This document shows positions 25,401 through 33,081 of a DNA stretch of 64,000 bases, piece after piece (positions within the stretch are counted from its first letter, which is position 1; the number at the start of each line of letters is the position of its first letter). Source of the DNA: Holophagaceae bacterium (GTDB taxonomy: Bacteria; Acidobacteriota; Holophagae; Holophagales; Holophagaceae). The stretch covers positions 164,001 through 228,000 of the forward strand of contig JADKKO010000002.1 of assembly GCA_016720465.1 (NCBI GenBank). Reading direction: 5' to 3'. The notes beneath the pieces are model-generated. The model had not been told where the DNA came from and made no database searches. It worked only from the letters and a program-made list of their open reading frames with translations. The position numbers and the translations under genes are program-made.

Positions 25401-25459
25401 GAAGGAAGGGCCACCAGCGCTGAGGCAAGGATGGAAAGGATTCGGGTACGGCGTTGCAT
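22451..25459 (-). CDS. secreted M4 (thermolysin-family) metalloprotease with Ig and PPC domains
   Basis: About 1002 residues: signal peptide (1-23), FTP/PepSY-type propeptide (to about 200), and M4 catalytic domain (about 215-575). Zinc-site motif AGHEMTHGV lies near 378 and the third ligand in GGLNESNSDIFG near 401. Two Ig-like domains (about 580-755) of 89-residue period are nearly identical, and two pre-peptidase C-terminal (PPC) domains end the protein (FNEVEPNDTIAAANAV; YNEVEANNSIAAANAV). The ATG at 25459 has AGGAG five bases upstream; an in-frame GTG six bases earlier is too close to it. It is an exported endopeptidase, presumably autoprocessed. A paralog lies directly upstream, each gene having its own terminator. 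Confidence 0.95.
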   Translation of the reverse strand: MQRRTRILSILASALVALPSIAAVPEQAQARRAAERSASVLASKRLELGLDDQHSFTMRNHIGDELGQVHAHFQQSYNGLRVWGGQAITHTDANGRELPMTNALLRNINLNTMPSLDSREALAVAHAHLAPKGPYTEEPTIELVVYPQSVNVLSARARSKREADIDATDLERQVVRYQLAYHVHAVLLNGTEETRSQDYLINAHTGEIIETWNSLHTSAANGTGVSQWYGTVALNTNSTASGFEMRDMTRGTGGTYGNNITTNMNHGTSGNGTIYTDADNAWGDGNAYGSGTTTSTTGPTGQTAAVDAHRGLQATWDFFKNVFGRNGIDNTGKATFNRMHYSSNYDNAFWQDSCFCMTYGDGNPPSGSYGEADLDTAGHEMTHGVCATTANLTYSGESGGLNESNSDIFGTCVEFYVLGGGGTGTTVPDATGSGAVTANYTMFENSWGHPGQALRYMHKPSLDGSSPDAWSSTTGGLDVHYSSGPMNRCFYFMARGATTTGDTSTPLLPSGMAGIGNDKAARIWYRTLTTKLTASSNYAAARAGAIASAQELYGAGSAAEQAVWNAFHGINVGAAWSGSATAPAITSQPASVTVAAGATASFSVTATGTAPMTYQWRKNGTAITGATSAAYTTPATVSSDNGSTFSVVVSNSAGSATSNNAVLTVNSTPTAPAITSQPASRSVTVGATATFSVTATGTAPMTYQWRKNGTAITGATSASYTTPATVASDNGSTFSVVVSNSAGSATSTNATLTVTSVPPGTTFNEVEPNDTIAAANAVASTYTAIKGNHAATGNPDFFALTLAAGQKITINMTGPTGVDWDLALKNSAGTNLASSTGSTATESVSYTNAGASAVTVYANVYVYSGTSATPYNLALSYVTPPPSVTYNEVEANNSIAAANAVPDAATKVVGYIGSSTDNDYFKVNVGASRTLNVKMTGPTGTAYDYDLYFYNAAGTQLASGTGSTTTENVSWTNGATATTVYVAVKRYKGSSTTTPYNLTVTR
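23313..23645 (-). repeat. internal tandem repeat encoding Ig-like domains
   Basis: The two Ig-like domains of the M4 protease are encoded by a 267-base tandem duplication. A stretch of about 65 bases (about 23313-23378 and 23580-23645) is essentially identical between copies, including the codons for MTYQWRKNGTAITGATSA. Confidence 0.85.
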
Positions 25460-25593
25460 TGCCACTCCTGAAAGAGGATGGATCCGGGAAACGGCGGACC
25501 TCGGCAGCCAGACAACTGGAGAAGTCCTGCGAAAAAGCTGTGCAAGGAACGGGGAAGCGATATCCAGGCTCTCGCCTTTCCCAGGCCCGTCAA

Positions 25594-25619
25594 AGTTAAG
25601 CTTTGTGAAGTTTTGTTAA
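25594..25619 (-). promoter_or_regulatory. AT-rich motif shared by both protease leaders
   Basis: The plus-strand motif AAGTTTTGTTAA (25608-25619) next to AGTTAAG (25594-25600) recurs upstream of the second M4 gene as AAGTGTTGTTAA and AGTTAAG at 28628-28643. It lies about 150 bases upstream of the start. It may be a promoter or operator shared by the two paralogs. Confidence 0.35.
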
Positions 25620-25664
25620 AATTTGTGAAGGGCAGGGGAAGCCAATTCCATCTCCGCGCCGGAA

Positions 25665-25698
25665 ATCAAAAAGGCCGCCCGGAGGCGGCCTTTTTGAT
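25665..25698 (-). terminator. rho-independent terminator of the second M4 gene
   Basis: A perfect 15-bp stem (25665-25679 and 25684-25698; core AAAAAGGCCGCC) with loop CGGA. It has T-runs in both directions. It lies 19 bases after the protease stop. The core is the same as in the terminator after the paralog at 22405. Confidence 0.9.
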
Positions 25699-25716
25699 GG
25701 AAGTTTCCCTCGGGCT

Positions 25717-28443
25717 TTAGCGGCTCAGGGCGAGGTTGTAGGGGGTCGTGGTGGTGAAGGCGCCCGCGTAGCCGATGACCTTGATGTAGTAGGTCGCGGT
25801 GGTGGTGCCGGTGTTGGTCTGGGTCACGGACTCGGTGGCGGTGCTGCCGAGGCTGCTCTTCAGGGTGGTGCCTGCGCTGTTGAGCAGGTACAGGTCGTAG
25901 TCCTTGGCGGGTCCCGTCATGTTGACGACCAGCGTGCGGCCTGCGCCGACGGTGATCTTGAAGAAGTCCTTGTCCGTGGAGGTGCTGATGTAGGCCTTGA
26001 TGGCGGTGGCGGTGGTGGGCACGACATTCGCGGTGCCGGTGGTGCCGTTGCTCTCGACCTCGTTGTAGGTGGTGGGCGGCGGCGTGGTGTTGCTGACGCT
26101 GAAGGAGACCGCCGTGGAAGAACCGATGTTGCCGGCGGCGTCGTAGGCCTTGGCCACCAAGGAATGCGTGCCGTTGGTCAGGGTCGTGGAATCCAGCGTC
26201 ATGCTGTAGGGCGAGGTGGTGTCCGTGCCCTTGAGGGCGCCGTCAACGTAGAACTCGACCTTGGTGACGCCGACGTTATCAGTCGCGGTGGCATTGAAGG
26301 TGATGGTGCCGCTGGTGCCGGTCTCGGTGGCCGAAGCCGTGGGCGCCTGGGTGTCGGCGGGCGGAGGCGGCGTGCCGCCGGTATACGTCAGCGCGAGGTT
26401 GTAGGGCGTGGCGTTGGTCCCGCTGTAGATGTAGACGTTCGGGTAGACCGTGATGGCCGTGGTGCCGCTGTTGGTGTAGCTGAGGTTCTCAGTGGCGGTG
26501 CTGCCCTGGGAAATGCCGAGCTGGGTGCCGGCGGAATTCATCAGCTTGAGGTCCCAATCCACGCCGCTGGGGCCGGTCATGGCGATGGCGACGTTTTCAC
26601 CCGGGTTCAGGGTCAGGCCGAAGAAATCCGTGTCGCCGGTGGCGGAAAGATTGCCCTGGATGGCCGTGTAGGTGTGGGCCACGGCGTTGGCGGCGGCGAT
26701 GCTGTTGTTGGCTTCAACTTCCGTGAAGGTGTTGGCGGGAGGAGGCGGCGGCGGAGGCGCGCTGCCCCAGGCCGCGCCCACGTTGATGCCGTGGAAAGCG
26801 TTCCAGACGGCCTGCTCTTCAGCGGAGCCGGCGCCGTAGAGATCGATCGCGGCGTTGATGTAGGCCGTGCGGGCCGCAGCGTAATTGGTGCTGGAGGTCA
26901 TGTAGGTCGCGAGGGCCCGGAAGGCGATGCGGGCCGCGTGATCGTTGCCGATGCCGGTCATGCCGCTGGGCAGGTAAGTCGTGGAGGTGTTGCCGGTCGT
27001 GGTGGCGCCCTGGCTCAGGAAGTAGAAGGCGCGGTTGGAGGGACCCGAGCTGTAGTGCACATCGAGGTTGCCGACGGTGGAAGACCATGCGTCGGGGGAG
27101 GAACCATCCAGGCTGGGCTTGTACATGTAGCGCAGCGGCGTGGCCGAGAGCTGCTCGCCGATGGTCCAGTTGCCGCCGGTGGCGGGAACCGTCGTGGCGC
27201 CGGGGGTGGTGCGGTAGAACTCCACCATGGTGCCGTGGATGTCGGAATTGGCTTCGTTGAGGCCGCCGGACTCGCCGCTGTAGGTGAGGTTCGCGGTGGT
27301 GGCGCAGACGCCGTGGCTCATCTCGTGGCCGGCGACATCCATGGAGGTCAGGGTGGTGAAGCTGCTGCCGTCGCCGAAGGTCATGCAGAAGCAGGCGTCG
27401 GACCAGAAGGCGTTGTCATAGCTGTTGCTGTAGTGGACGCGGATGTAGGAGGCCTTGCCAGTGCCGTCGATGCCGTTGCGGCCGAGCACCTTCTTGAAAT
27501 AGTCCCAGGTGGACATGATCCCGAAATGGGCGTCGACCGCTGCGGTCTGGCCATTGGCGGCGGTGGTGGAGGAACCTTCGACGTAGTTGGCGCCGTCGCC
27601 CCAGGAGTTCGTGGTGTTCGAGTAGACGGTGCCGTTGCCGGTGGTGGCGTGGTTCAGGTTGGTGACCACGTTGTTGCCGAAGGTGCCGCCGGTGCCGCGC
27701 GTCATGTCGCGCAGTTCGAAGCCGGAGGCCGTGCTGTTGGTGTCGAGGCTCACGGTGCCGCTGTACTGGGAATTGCCCGAGCCGACGGCGGCGGTGGTGT
27801 GGAGGTCATCCCACTGCTTCAGGATGCGGCCCGAGTGGGCGTCGATCATGTAGTCGCGGTGGATCGTCTCCGTCGTGCCGTTCTCCAGGGCGACGTGGAC
27901 GTGGTAGGCCAGCAGATTCCGGACGACCGTGCGGACGACATCCTCGGCGTTCAAGTCCAGGTCTGCGACGCGGGTGCGGCCCGGACGGCGGAGATCCACG
28001 GACATCGGATAGATCACCAGTTCAGCGGTGGGTTCCGTGGCGTAGGGGCCCATGGGATTCAGGTTGTGGTGGGCAATGGCCAGCGCTTCGTTGGAGCCCA
28101 GGGTCGGGTTCACATTGACGCGGACCTTTTCCTTGTGGTTCGTGGTGATCCCGATGATGTCGCCTTCGGGGCCGGAATGCGCGATGAGATCGCCGCCCCA
28201 GACCTTGACGCCGTTGTAGAGCTTGTCGAAGCGCGTGTGGGTGCGGTCGAGATCATTGACGTCCTTCTGGATGGACCGCATCGCAAAGGCGTGGTCCGCA
28301 TCCAGTCCCAACTGGGCCCGCTGGGCCATCAGGTGGTTGGTGGCGCGCTGCGCGACGACGGTCTGCGGCACGGCAGCGAGAAGTGCGCCCGAGGCCAGGG
28401 CGGCGGTGAGGATGGAAACTGCGAGACGGCCTTTCGTTGCCAT
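25717..28443 (-). CDS. secreted M4 (thermolysin-family) metalloprotease, second paralog
   Basis: About 908 residues with the same plan as its neighbour: signal peptide (cleavage near VVAQ), FTP/PepSY-type propeptide, and M4 catalytic domain (about 205-560). The zinc site is AGHEMSHGV near 374 with GGLNEANSDIHG as third-ligand segment. PPC domains lie at about 568-684 and 795-908, separated by a bacterial Ig-like domain (about 690-790, DNVGVTKVEFYVDGAL). Here one Ig domain sits between the PPC domains, whereas in the paralog two precede them. AAGGAG six bases upstream supports the ATG at 28443. It is an exported protease, likely used for extracellular protein degradation. Confidence 0.95.
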   Translation of the reverse strand: MATKGRLAVSILTAALASGALLAAVPQTVVAQRATNHLMAQRAQLGLDADHAFAMRSIQKDVNDLDRTHTRFDKLYNGVKVWGGDLIAHSGPEGDIIGITTNHKEKVRVNVNPTLGSNEALAIAHHNLNPMGPYATEPTAELVIYPMSVDLRRPGRTRVADLDLNAEDVVRTVVRNLLAYHVHVALENGTTETIHRDYMIDAHSGRILKQWDDLHTTAAVGSGNSQYSGTVSLDTNSTASGFELRDMTRGTGGTFGNNVVTNLNHATTGNGTVYSNTTNSWGDGANYVEGSSTTAANGQTAAVDAHFGIMSTWDYFKKVLGRNGIDGTGKASYIRVHYSNSYDNAFWSDACFCMTFGDGSSFTTLTSMDVAGHEMSHGVCATTANLTYSGESGGLNEANSDIHGTMVEFYRTTPGATTVPATGGNWTIGEQLSATPLRYMYKPSLDGSSPDAWSSTVGNLDVHYSSGPSNRAFYFLSQGATTTGNTSTTYLPSGMTGIGNDHAARIAFRALATYMTSSTNYAAARTAYINAAIDLYGAGSAEEQAVWNAFHGINVGAAWGSAPPPPPPPANTFTEVEANNSIAAANAVAHTYTAIQGNLSATGDTDFFGLTLNPGENVAIAMTGPSGVDWDLKLMNSAGTQLGISQGSTATENLSYTNSGTTAITVYPNVYIYSGTNATPYNLALTYTGGTPPPPADTQAPTASATETGTSGTITFNATATDNVGVTKVEFYVDGALKGTDTTSPYSMTLDSTTLTNGTHSLVAKAYDAAGNIGSSTAVSFSVSNTTPPPTTYNEVESNGTTGTANVVPTTATAIKAYISTSTDKDFFKITVGAGRTLVVNMTGPAKDYDLYLLNSAGTTLKSSLGSTATESVTQTNTGTTTATYYIKVIGYAGAFTTTTPYNLALSR

Positions 28444-28742
28444 GGGCAACTCCTTAAAAAGAAGGAAGGTTTAGGCCCCGGCTGCGGTCCGCTTCTTTCT
28501 CAAAGCGGCGGGGTCGGGCCTGCGATCACTCCGGCCACCCTTATGTATGAACGGGTGCCCGTGGACCAAGCTGTGAGAAGGAGCGGAGATTCGAAGACAA
28601 CCTTCCCGCCATCACTTTTCCGGGCCTAGTTAAGTGTTGTTAATTTTATGAGAATTGTTTTTTATCCAGGTTCAATCGATATGTGGACACTCTTGAATAA
28701 AGAAGTTGATTAGAAAAAAACGTGAATTATTCTTGGATTCCC
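28444..28742. other. intergenic leader of the second M4 gene
   Basis: About 300 bases. The part at 28628-28740 is strongly AT-rich and contains the motif shared with the paralog's leader, so the promoter is probably there. It also receives the 3' end of the upstream amidohydrolase gene. No terminator is clear. Confidence 0.45.
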
Positions 28743-29999
28743 TCATGGCCGTTTCGAAATCCGACCGTCTTTCATCACGAAGCGCACCTGCTCGAGGGTC
28801 TTGACATCGTCCAGCGGGTTTCCATCCACGGCGATGATGTCCGCCCACCTGCCGGGCTGCAGCGTTCCGGCGCGGTCCTCCACGCGAAGCAGTTGCGCGG
28901 CAGTCACAGTCGCGCTTTGGATGGCCTGGAGCGGGGTCATGCCATAGCTCACGAGGTAACGGAAATCGAGGGCCGCCTGCTCATGGGGGAACACGCCGAT
29001 GTCGGTGCCATACGCGACAGGGACGCCAGCGTCCAGCGCCGCCTTGAAGCCTGAACGGCGCAGGGGCAACAGGGCGCGCGCTTTGGCGAGACTGCCTTCG
29101 GGGATGTGGAGCGGGTTGCCCGGCAACAGGATGGACTCAAGCGCATAGAGCGTGGGCACCAGGAAAGTGCCGCGCTTTTTCATCTCGGCGGCTGTGGCGG
29201 GGCTGAGCAGGGAACCATGCTCGATGCTGCGGACGCCTGCCAGGGTGGCTTCCAGGATGCCCTTGTCGCCGTGGGCATGGGCGCAGACATCCATGCCGCG
29301 GCGTCCGGCTTCCTGGACGATGGCGCGGAACTCCTCCGGCGAGAAACTCGGCGCTCCGGGATCGTCATGGTTCGAGAGCACGCCGCCGGTGGCCATGATC
29401 TTGATCTGGTCCACGCCGCGCTTCCGCCATTCGCGGACGGTCTGCACGGCCTGCGCGGGAGAGTCGACGAGGTTGATCTGCTCGAAGTGCACGTCCCCAG
29501 GGAACCCATTGGTGTCGCCGTGTCCACCGGTGATGGAGAGGGCGCCGCCGGATGCGTAGAGGCGCGGACCTTCGATCTCACCGTTGTTGATGGCATCCCG
29601 CAGCGCCACATCGCCGAAATTCGTGCCGCTGCCGCAGTCCCGCACGGTGGTGAAGCCGGCTTGCAGCACTTTCCTGGCGTTCACCACGCCATCGATCAAC
29701 TGGCGGGCTCTCGAGTGCTTGAGCTGCGCGAGTTCCGGCAGGCCGGCCCGGATGGTGAGGTGCACATGGCAATCGAGCAGGCCGGGCAGCAGCGTGCGGT
29801 CGCCCAGGTCGACGACTTCAGCGCCCGCAGGCGCTTCGCCGCCTTGGATGCGTCCATCCTTCACCCAGATCTGCGCTGGGGAGACCATTTTCCCGGTGCG
29901 CACATCCAGCAGCCTCGAGGCTTTGATCAGCACCGGATGGTCCTGGGCGCAGAGGCCGCCAGCCAGCAGGCACATCAGACCAGTCAACGCAACGCGCAT
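28743..29999 (-). CDS. exported amidohydrolase (imidazolonepropionase/prolidase-like)
   Basis: From the ATG at 29999 this is a 418-residue metal-dependent amidohydrolase with a signal peptide (MRVALTGLMCLLAGGLCAQ). Metal-site motifs are LPGLLDCHVHLT (HxH), IKIMATGG, CAHAHGDKGI, SIEHGS and AYGTDIGVFPHEQ, all in the order found in the Xaa-Pro dipeptidase/imidazolonepropionase-like subgroup. The C-terminal TLQPGRWADIIAVDGNPLDD is typical. Export suggests action on periplasmic peptides or amides; the substrate is unknown. An in-frame ATG at 30050 would bury the signal peptide. Confidence 0.9.
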   Translation of the reverse strand: MRVALTGLMCLLAGGLCAQDHPVLIKASRLLDVRTGKMVSPAQIWVKDGRIQGGEAPAGAEVVDLGDRTLLPGLLDCHVHLTIRAGLPELAQLKHSRARQLIDGVVNARKVLQAGFTTVRDCGSGTNFGDVALRDAINNGEIEGPRLYASGGALSITGGHGDTNGFPGDVHFEQINLVDSPAQAVQTVREWRKRGVDQIKIMATGGVLSNHDDPGAPSFSPEEFRAIVQEAGRRGMDVCAHAHGDKGILEATLAGVRSIEHGSLLSPATAAEMKKRGTFLVPTLYALESILLPGNPLHIPEGSLAKARALLPLRRSGFKAALDAGVPVAYGTDIGVFPHEQAALDFRYLVSYGMTPLQAIQSATVTAAQLLRVEDRAGTLQPGRWADIIAVDGNPLDDVKTLEQVRFVMKDGRISKRP

Positions 30000-30070
30000 G
30001 GGGATCCCGGAAAACTGGCCCAACCATACCTGCGAAATGGAATGCGGCAAGAAATATAAATTTCTCTTCC

Positions 30071-31651
30071 TTATCCTCTTTTCAGGGATTTCTGGCGCAC
30101 CCGCTTCCGGGGCAGGTCCTTGCCTTTTTTCGGAGCCTGCTTGGCGGCGGGCCTTGGTTTTTCAGCGATTTTACGCCTCGCCTTCGGCTTGGCCTTTTCT
30201 TCCTTCTGGCCCCGGAAGGCTTCGTTCCGGAAGCCTGGTTTCAGGCCCTCGCCGGGATCCAGGATGCGGCGCACCTTGGCTTCTTCAAGCGGAGCTTCGT
30301 CGCCCTTCTGCTTTTTCTGGATGCTCAGGCGGATGGGTGTGCCGATGAAGCCGAACACTTCCCGAAGACGGTTTTCCAGGTAGCGCACATAGCTGAAGTG
30401 CAGGCCACGGTCGGTGTTGGTCTTGATGACGAAGCTCGGCGGCCGCATGCCGACCTGGACCATGAAATAGAGCTTGGGCAGCTTGCCCTCGACCATGTGG
30501 GGGCTCATGGCATCCACGCAGTCCTTCAGGAAGGCGTTGAGCTTGCTCGTGGGGATGCGGAGCGCGTGGGTGGCTGCCACTTCGCGGATGTGGGCGAAGA
30601 GCTTGGATACGCGCTGGCCGCTGAGCGCTGAAATGAAGATCATCGGCGCATGGGCCAGGAATCCCAAGTCTTGGCGGATCTTGTCCTCCATGGCCAGGGA
30701 GGTGTAGCCGTCCTTTTCGACCAGATCCCATTTGTTCACCACCAGGATCACCGCGGCGCCCGCCTCGTGGGCGTAGCCCGCGATGACCGCATCCTGGTGG
30801 GTCACGCCTTCGACCGCATCGATGAGCAGCAGGGAGACGTCGGCCCGGGCCATGGCCTGCTTGGCCTTCAGGATGGAGAGTTTCTCGGCGCCTTCGTGGG
30901 TTTTGCCCTTGCGGCGGATGCCCGCCGTATCGATCAGGCGGTAGACCTGGTCCTCTACGGTGAACACCGTGTCCACGGTGTCCCGCGTGGTTCCCGCCAC
31001 GTCGCTCACGAGGCTGCGCTCGTAGCCGAGCAGCCGGTTGGCGAGCGAGCTTTTCCCAACGTTGGGCCGGCCGATGATGGCAAAGCGCAGCTCTTCGTCC
31101 AGCTCGTGGTGCTCGGCTTCTTCGGGTGTGCGATGGAAGGGCAGGCGGGTGCGGATGGCCTCCAGCAACTCGGACACGCCGCTGCCATGGCTGGCGGAAA
31201 TGCCGAGGATTTCATCGAACCCCAGCGCGTAGAAGGCGCCGTCAGGGGCGCCGCCCTTCATGCCGTCCACCTTGTTCACCACCAGGATCACGGGCTTGCC
31301 CTGGCGCAGCAGGCGCTGGGCGATTTCCTCGTCGCCGGCGGTGCAGCCATCGTGGCCATCCACCAGGAGCACCACCACGTGGGCCTCGGCCAGCGCCGCG
31401 TTGGCCATGCGCGTGATGCCGGCGGTGATGACGTCATCGCCCTCGAAATCCAGGCCGCCGGTGTCCACCAGCTCGAAGATTTCTTCCGGATCGCCCTCCT
31501 CTGAAAGGCAGGCCACCCGGCCATAGCTGCGGTCCCGGGTCATGCCCGGAAGGTCGTGCACAAGCGCCGCCCGGCTGCGGGTGAGCCGGTTGAAGAGCGT
31601 GGACTTGCCCACATTGGGGCGTCCGCAAAGGGCGACGAGGGGGAGTTTCAT
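30071..31651 (-). CDS. der: ribosome-assembly GTPase Der (EngA)
   Basis: A 526-residue double-GTPase essential for 50S subunit assembly. The first G domain has GRPNVGKSTLFNRL, DLPGMTRDR, DTGG and NKVD; the second has GRPNVGKSSLANRL, GTTRDTVDT, DTAGIRRKGK and NKWD. A KH-like domain follows (about 380-460), with FIGTPIRLSIQKK. The C-terminus is extended by about 60 very basic residues (KPKARRKIAEK...RKRVRQKSLKRG), which plausibly contact rRNA. Length is above the usual 440-490 because of this tail. Confidence 0.97.
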   Translation of the reverse strand: MKLPLVALCGRPNVGKSTLFNRLTRSRAALVHDLPGMTRDRSYGRVACLSEEGDPEEIFELVDTGGLDFEGDDVITAGITRMANAALAEAHVVVLLVDGHDGCTAGDEEIAQRLLRQGKPVILVVNKVDGMKGGAPDGAFYALGFDEILGISASHGSGVSELLEAIRTRLPFHRTPEEAEHHELDEELRFAIIGRPNVGKSSLANRLLGYERSLVSDVAGTTRDTVDTVFTVEDQVYRLIDTAGIRRKGKTHEGAEKLSILKAKQAMARADVSLLLIDAVEGVTHQDAVIAGYAHEAGAAVILVVNKWDLVEKDGYTSLAMEDKIRQDLGFLAHAPMIFISALSGQRVSKLFAHIREVAATHALRIPTSKLNAFLKDCVDAMSPHMVEGKLPKLYFMVQVGMRPPSFVIKTNTDRGLHFSYVRYLENRLREVFGFIGTPIRLSIQKKQKGDEAPLEEAKVRRILDPGEGLKPGFRNEAFRGQKEEKAKPKARRKIAEKPRPAAKQAPKKGKDLPRKRVRQKSLKRG

Positions 31652-31749
31652 AGGATATCCAAGCCTTTCAGTCTATCGCCTGAAGGTGGAAATACCTTGT
31701 GATGATTTTGAATCGGCTCCAAATGTCCTTTGGCCGTGGCCTGGTGCCA

Positions 31750-32202
31750 TCACACGCCAAACTGCCGCAAATGATGGTCCAGGTGCTTGTACATCAGCAC
31801 GGCCCACTCCTCGGGCGTCAATGGGCCAAAGAAGCTGTGCGGGTGCGTGGTGCAACCTCCCGGTCCGACCGCCGCGAACCGATCGATCAATGCGCCCAAA
31901 CGCATCCGTTCCGTTTCCAGGTCCGGTTCATCCCGTACCACAAGCTCCTTGGCCGTCGGCGAATTCCGTCGCATCGGTTCATCGTCCCCGATGGCCATCG
32001 GCTTCACCATCCGTCCGATGATCCGCCCCAGCAAGGTCCTGGGCGGAAGGATGATCCCGGCCGCCATCTCCATCCCCCGGCAGCAGTGCGACAAGGCCTG
32101 CGCAGGATTCATCGTGCCCCACAGCCGCGCGCTATCCGGCTTCAGCCGCGCCATCCGCTCTTTCAGTTCTGCGACTCTGGCCGCTTCAAAGAGATTTTTC
32201 AT
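31750..32202 (-). CDS. DUF1569-type (DinB-like) protein
   Basis: A 150-residue protein with LWGTMNPAQALSHCCRGMEMA near residue 28 and HPHSFFGPLTPEEWAVLMYKHLDHHLRQFGV at the C-terminus, the pattern of DUF1569. That family is related to DinB-like four-helix proteins with a possible three-His metal site. Candidate ligands are His39, the His residues around 119-121 and the KHLDHHL cluster. Function is unknown. It is transcribed on the same strand as der but about 100 bases upstream of it. Confidence 0.8.
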   Translation of the reverse strand: MKNLFEAARVAELKERMARLKPDSARLWGTMNPAQALSHCCRGMEMAAGIILPPRTLLGRIIGRMVKPMAIGDDEPMRRNSPTAKELVVRDEPDLETERMRLGALIDRFAAVGPGGCTTHPHSFFGPLTPEEWAVLMYKHLDHHLRQFGV

Positions 32203-32657
32203 GCGGAAAATTCCTCAGGTCGACACCTCCCGCCAAGTGTATCTGGGCGCCAACGCCCTGAGATTGCCCGAAAGACCGAGGCCAGCCTGCGAGCGATGCT
32301 CATATTCGAGCCCCGTCAGCCGTCATCCTTTTTTCACTCCGACCCACCAGGGCTGACGGGGCTCCCCTCCGCGCTTGGATTTACTGAGTCCACGACCTTC
32401 GGTCGCGGGTTTGGCGCAGGCGCTTCGGGCCGATGGCATTGCTCGCACGCGGCTTAAGCCGTCCTTCGTCCGGCATAAGGAGCTGTAACGCATCGGCCAA
32501 AAAAGCACTGGCCAATGCATAACAGCCCCTAACGCTGCAGTCGCTCGCGCGCCCTCCGCTACCGCACCATTCGCGGAGCGAATAGGACCGGCTGCGCAGC
32601 AGACGGCCCCGAAGGGGCGAGGCCGCAGGCCGAGTCAGCTTGCGAGCAATGCTCATA
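32203..32657. other. non-coding region with tRNA-Asp-derived repeats
   Basis: About 455 bases without a credible gene. It contains a 34-base segment (32288-32321) nearly identical to one at 32641-32674, both ending in the tRNA-Asp 3' sequence TTCGAGCCCCGTCAGCC. An inverted copy of part of it is at 32350-32363. An imperfect inverted repeat (about 32477-32535, 17 of 21 pairs) surrounds GGCC...GGCC. The rest looks like decayed sequence, possibly the scar of an element that used the tRNA gene. Confidence 0.6.
32288..32321 (+). repeat. direct repeat copy A, tRNA-Asp 3'-end-like
   Basis: This 34-base segment matches 32641-32674 at 33 of 34 positions. Its last 17 bases equal part of the 3' end of tRNA-Asp, in the orientation opposite to the real tRNA gene. 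Confidence 0.75.
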
Positions 32658-32674
32658 TTCGAGCCCCGTCAGCC
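32641..32674 (+). repeat. direct repeat copy B, tRNA-Asp 3'-end-like
   Basis: Second copy of the 34-base direct repeat. It continues into a full 22-base match to the tRNA-Asp 3' end and forms the left arm of the palindrome at 32658-32731. Confidence 0.8.
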
Positions 32675-32731
32675 CCGCCAAAAAAAAGCGCCCGAAGGCG
32701 CTTTTTTTTGGCGGGGCTGACGGGGCTCGAA
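32658..32731. repeat. 35-bp perfect palindrome including tRNA-Asp terminator
   Basis: Arms 32658-32692 and 32697-32731 are perfectly complementary around the loop CGAA. The inner part (A8-GCGCC, loop, GGCGC-T8) is a typical rho-independent terminator for the minus-strand tRNA genes. The outer 22 bp duplicate, in inverted orientation, the T-arm and acceptor 3' strand of tRNA-Asp. Confidence 0.92.
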
Positions 32732-32785
32732 CCCGCGACTTCCAGCGTGACAGGCTGGCACTCTAACCGACTGAGCTACAACCCC
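32709..32785 (-). tRNA. tRNA-Asp (GTC)
   Basis: A 77-base tRNA including an encoded CCA. Acceptor 5' strand GGGGTTG pairs with CAGCCCC. The D arm is AGCTCAGTCGGTTAGAG. The anticodon arm CCAGC-CTGTCAC-GCTGG gives anticodon GTC, and the T arm holds GGTTCGAGCC. It follows tRNA-Val by 22 bases and is followed at once by a terminator hairpin. Confidence 0.97.
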
Positions 32786-32807
32786 TTGTGTGGTGCTTCA
32801 CCATTGC

Positions 32808-32883
32808 TGGTGGGCGATGACGGACTCGAACCGCCGACATGCTGCGTGTAAAGCAGCTGCTCTACCGACTGAGCTAATCGCCC
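32808..32883 (-). tRNA. tRNA-Val (TAC)
   Basis: A 76-base tRNA including an encoded CCA. Acceptor GGGCGAT pairs with ATCGCCC. The D arm is AGCTCAGTCGGTAGAG. The anticodon arm GCTGC-TTTACAC-GCAGC gives anticodon TAC, and the T arm contains GGTTCGAGTCC. It is probably cotranscribed with tRNA-Asp. Confidence 0.97.
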
Positions 32884-32943
32884 GTATCGCCGAACCCAAA
32901 TGTTTGCATCGGAGGCCTGGGGCGTCAAGCTCAAAACCTTCAA

Positions 32944-32972
32944 TTGAGCGCTGGGGAGACTGCTGTTAGATT
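32944..32972 (+). promoter_or_regulatory. candidate sigma-70 promoter of the atp operon
   Basis: TTGAGC (32944-32949) and TAGATT (32967-32972) are spaced by 17 bases, about 110 bases upstream of the first atp gene. This lies between the divergent tRNA genes and atpF'. Confidence 0.45.
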
Positions 32973-33081
32973 CATAGGTCTGTATGCGCGGGGGCATGGG
33001 TCTATTCATTCCCGCGTGAATTCCAGGCGGCATTCCCGAGGAAGGCCACCTAGGAGTTCGACAGTCTCTCAGGGGGAAGCT

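Noticed and set aside
23093..28629. Plus-strand open frames of 776 and 821 codons opposite the two M4 proteases
   Set aside because: They mirror the repetitive protease genes in a Val/Gly/Ala-rich composition without motifs or ribosome sites.
32381..32656. Open frame of 91 codons on the minus strand in the tRNA flank
   Set aside because: It spans tRNA-derived repeats and has no ribosome site or family resemblance.
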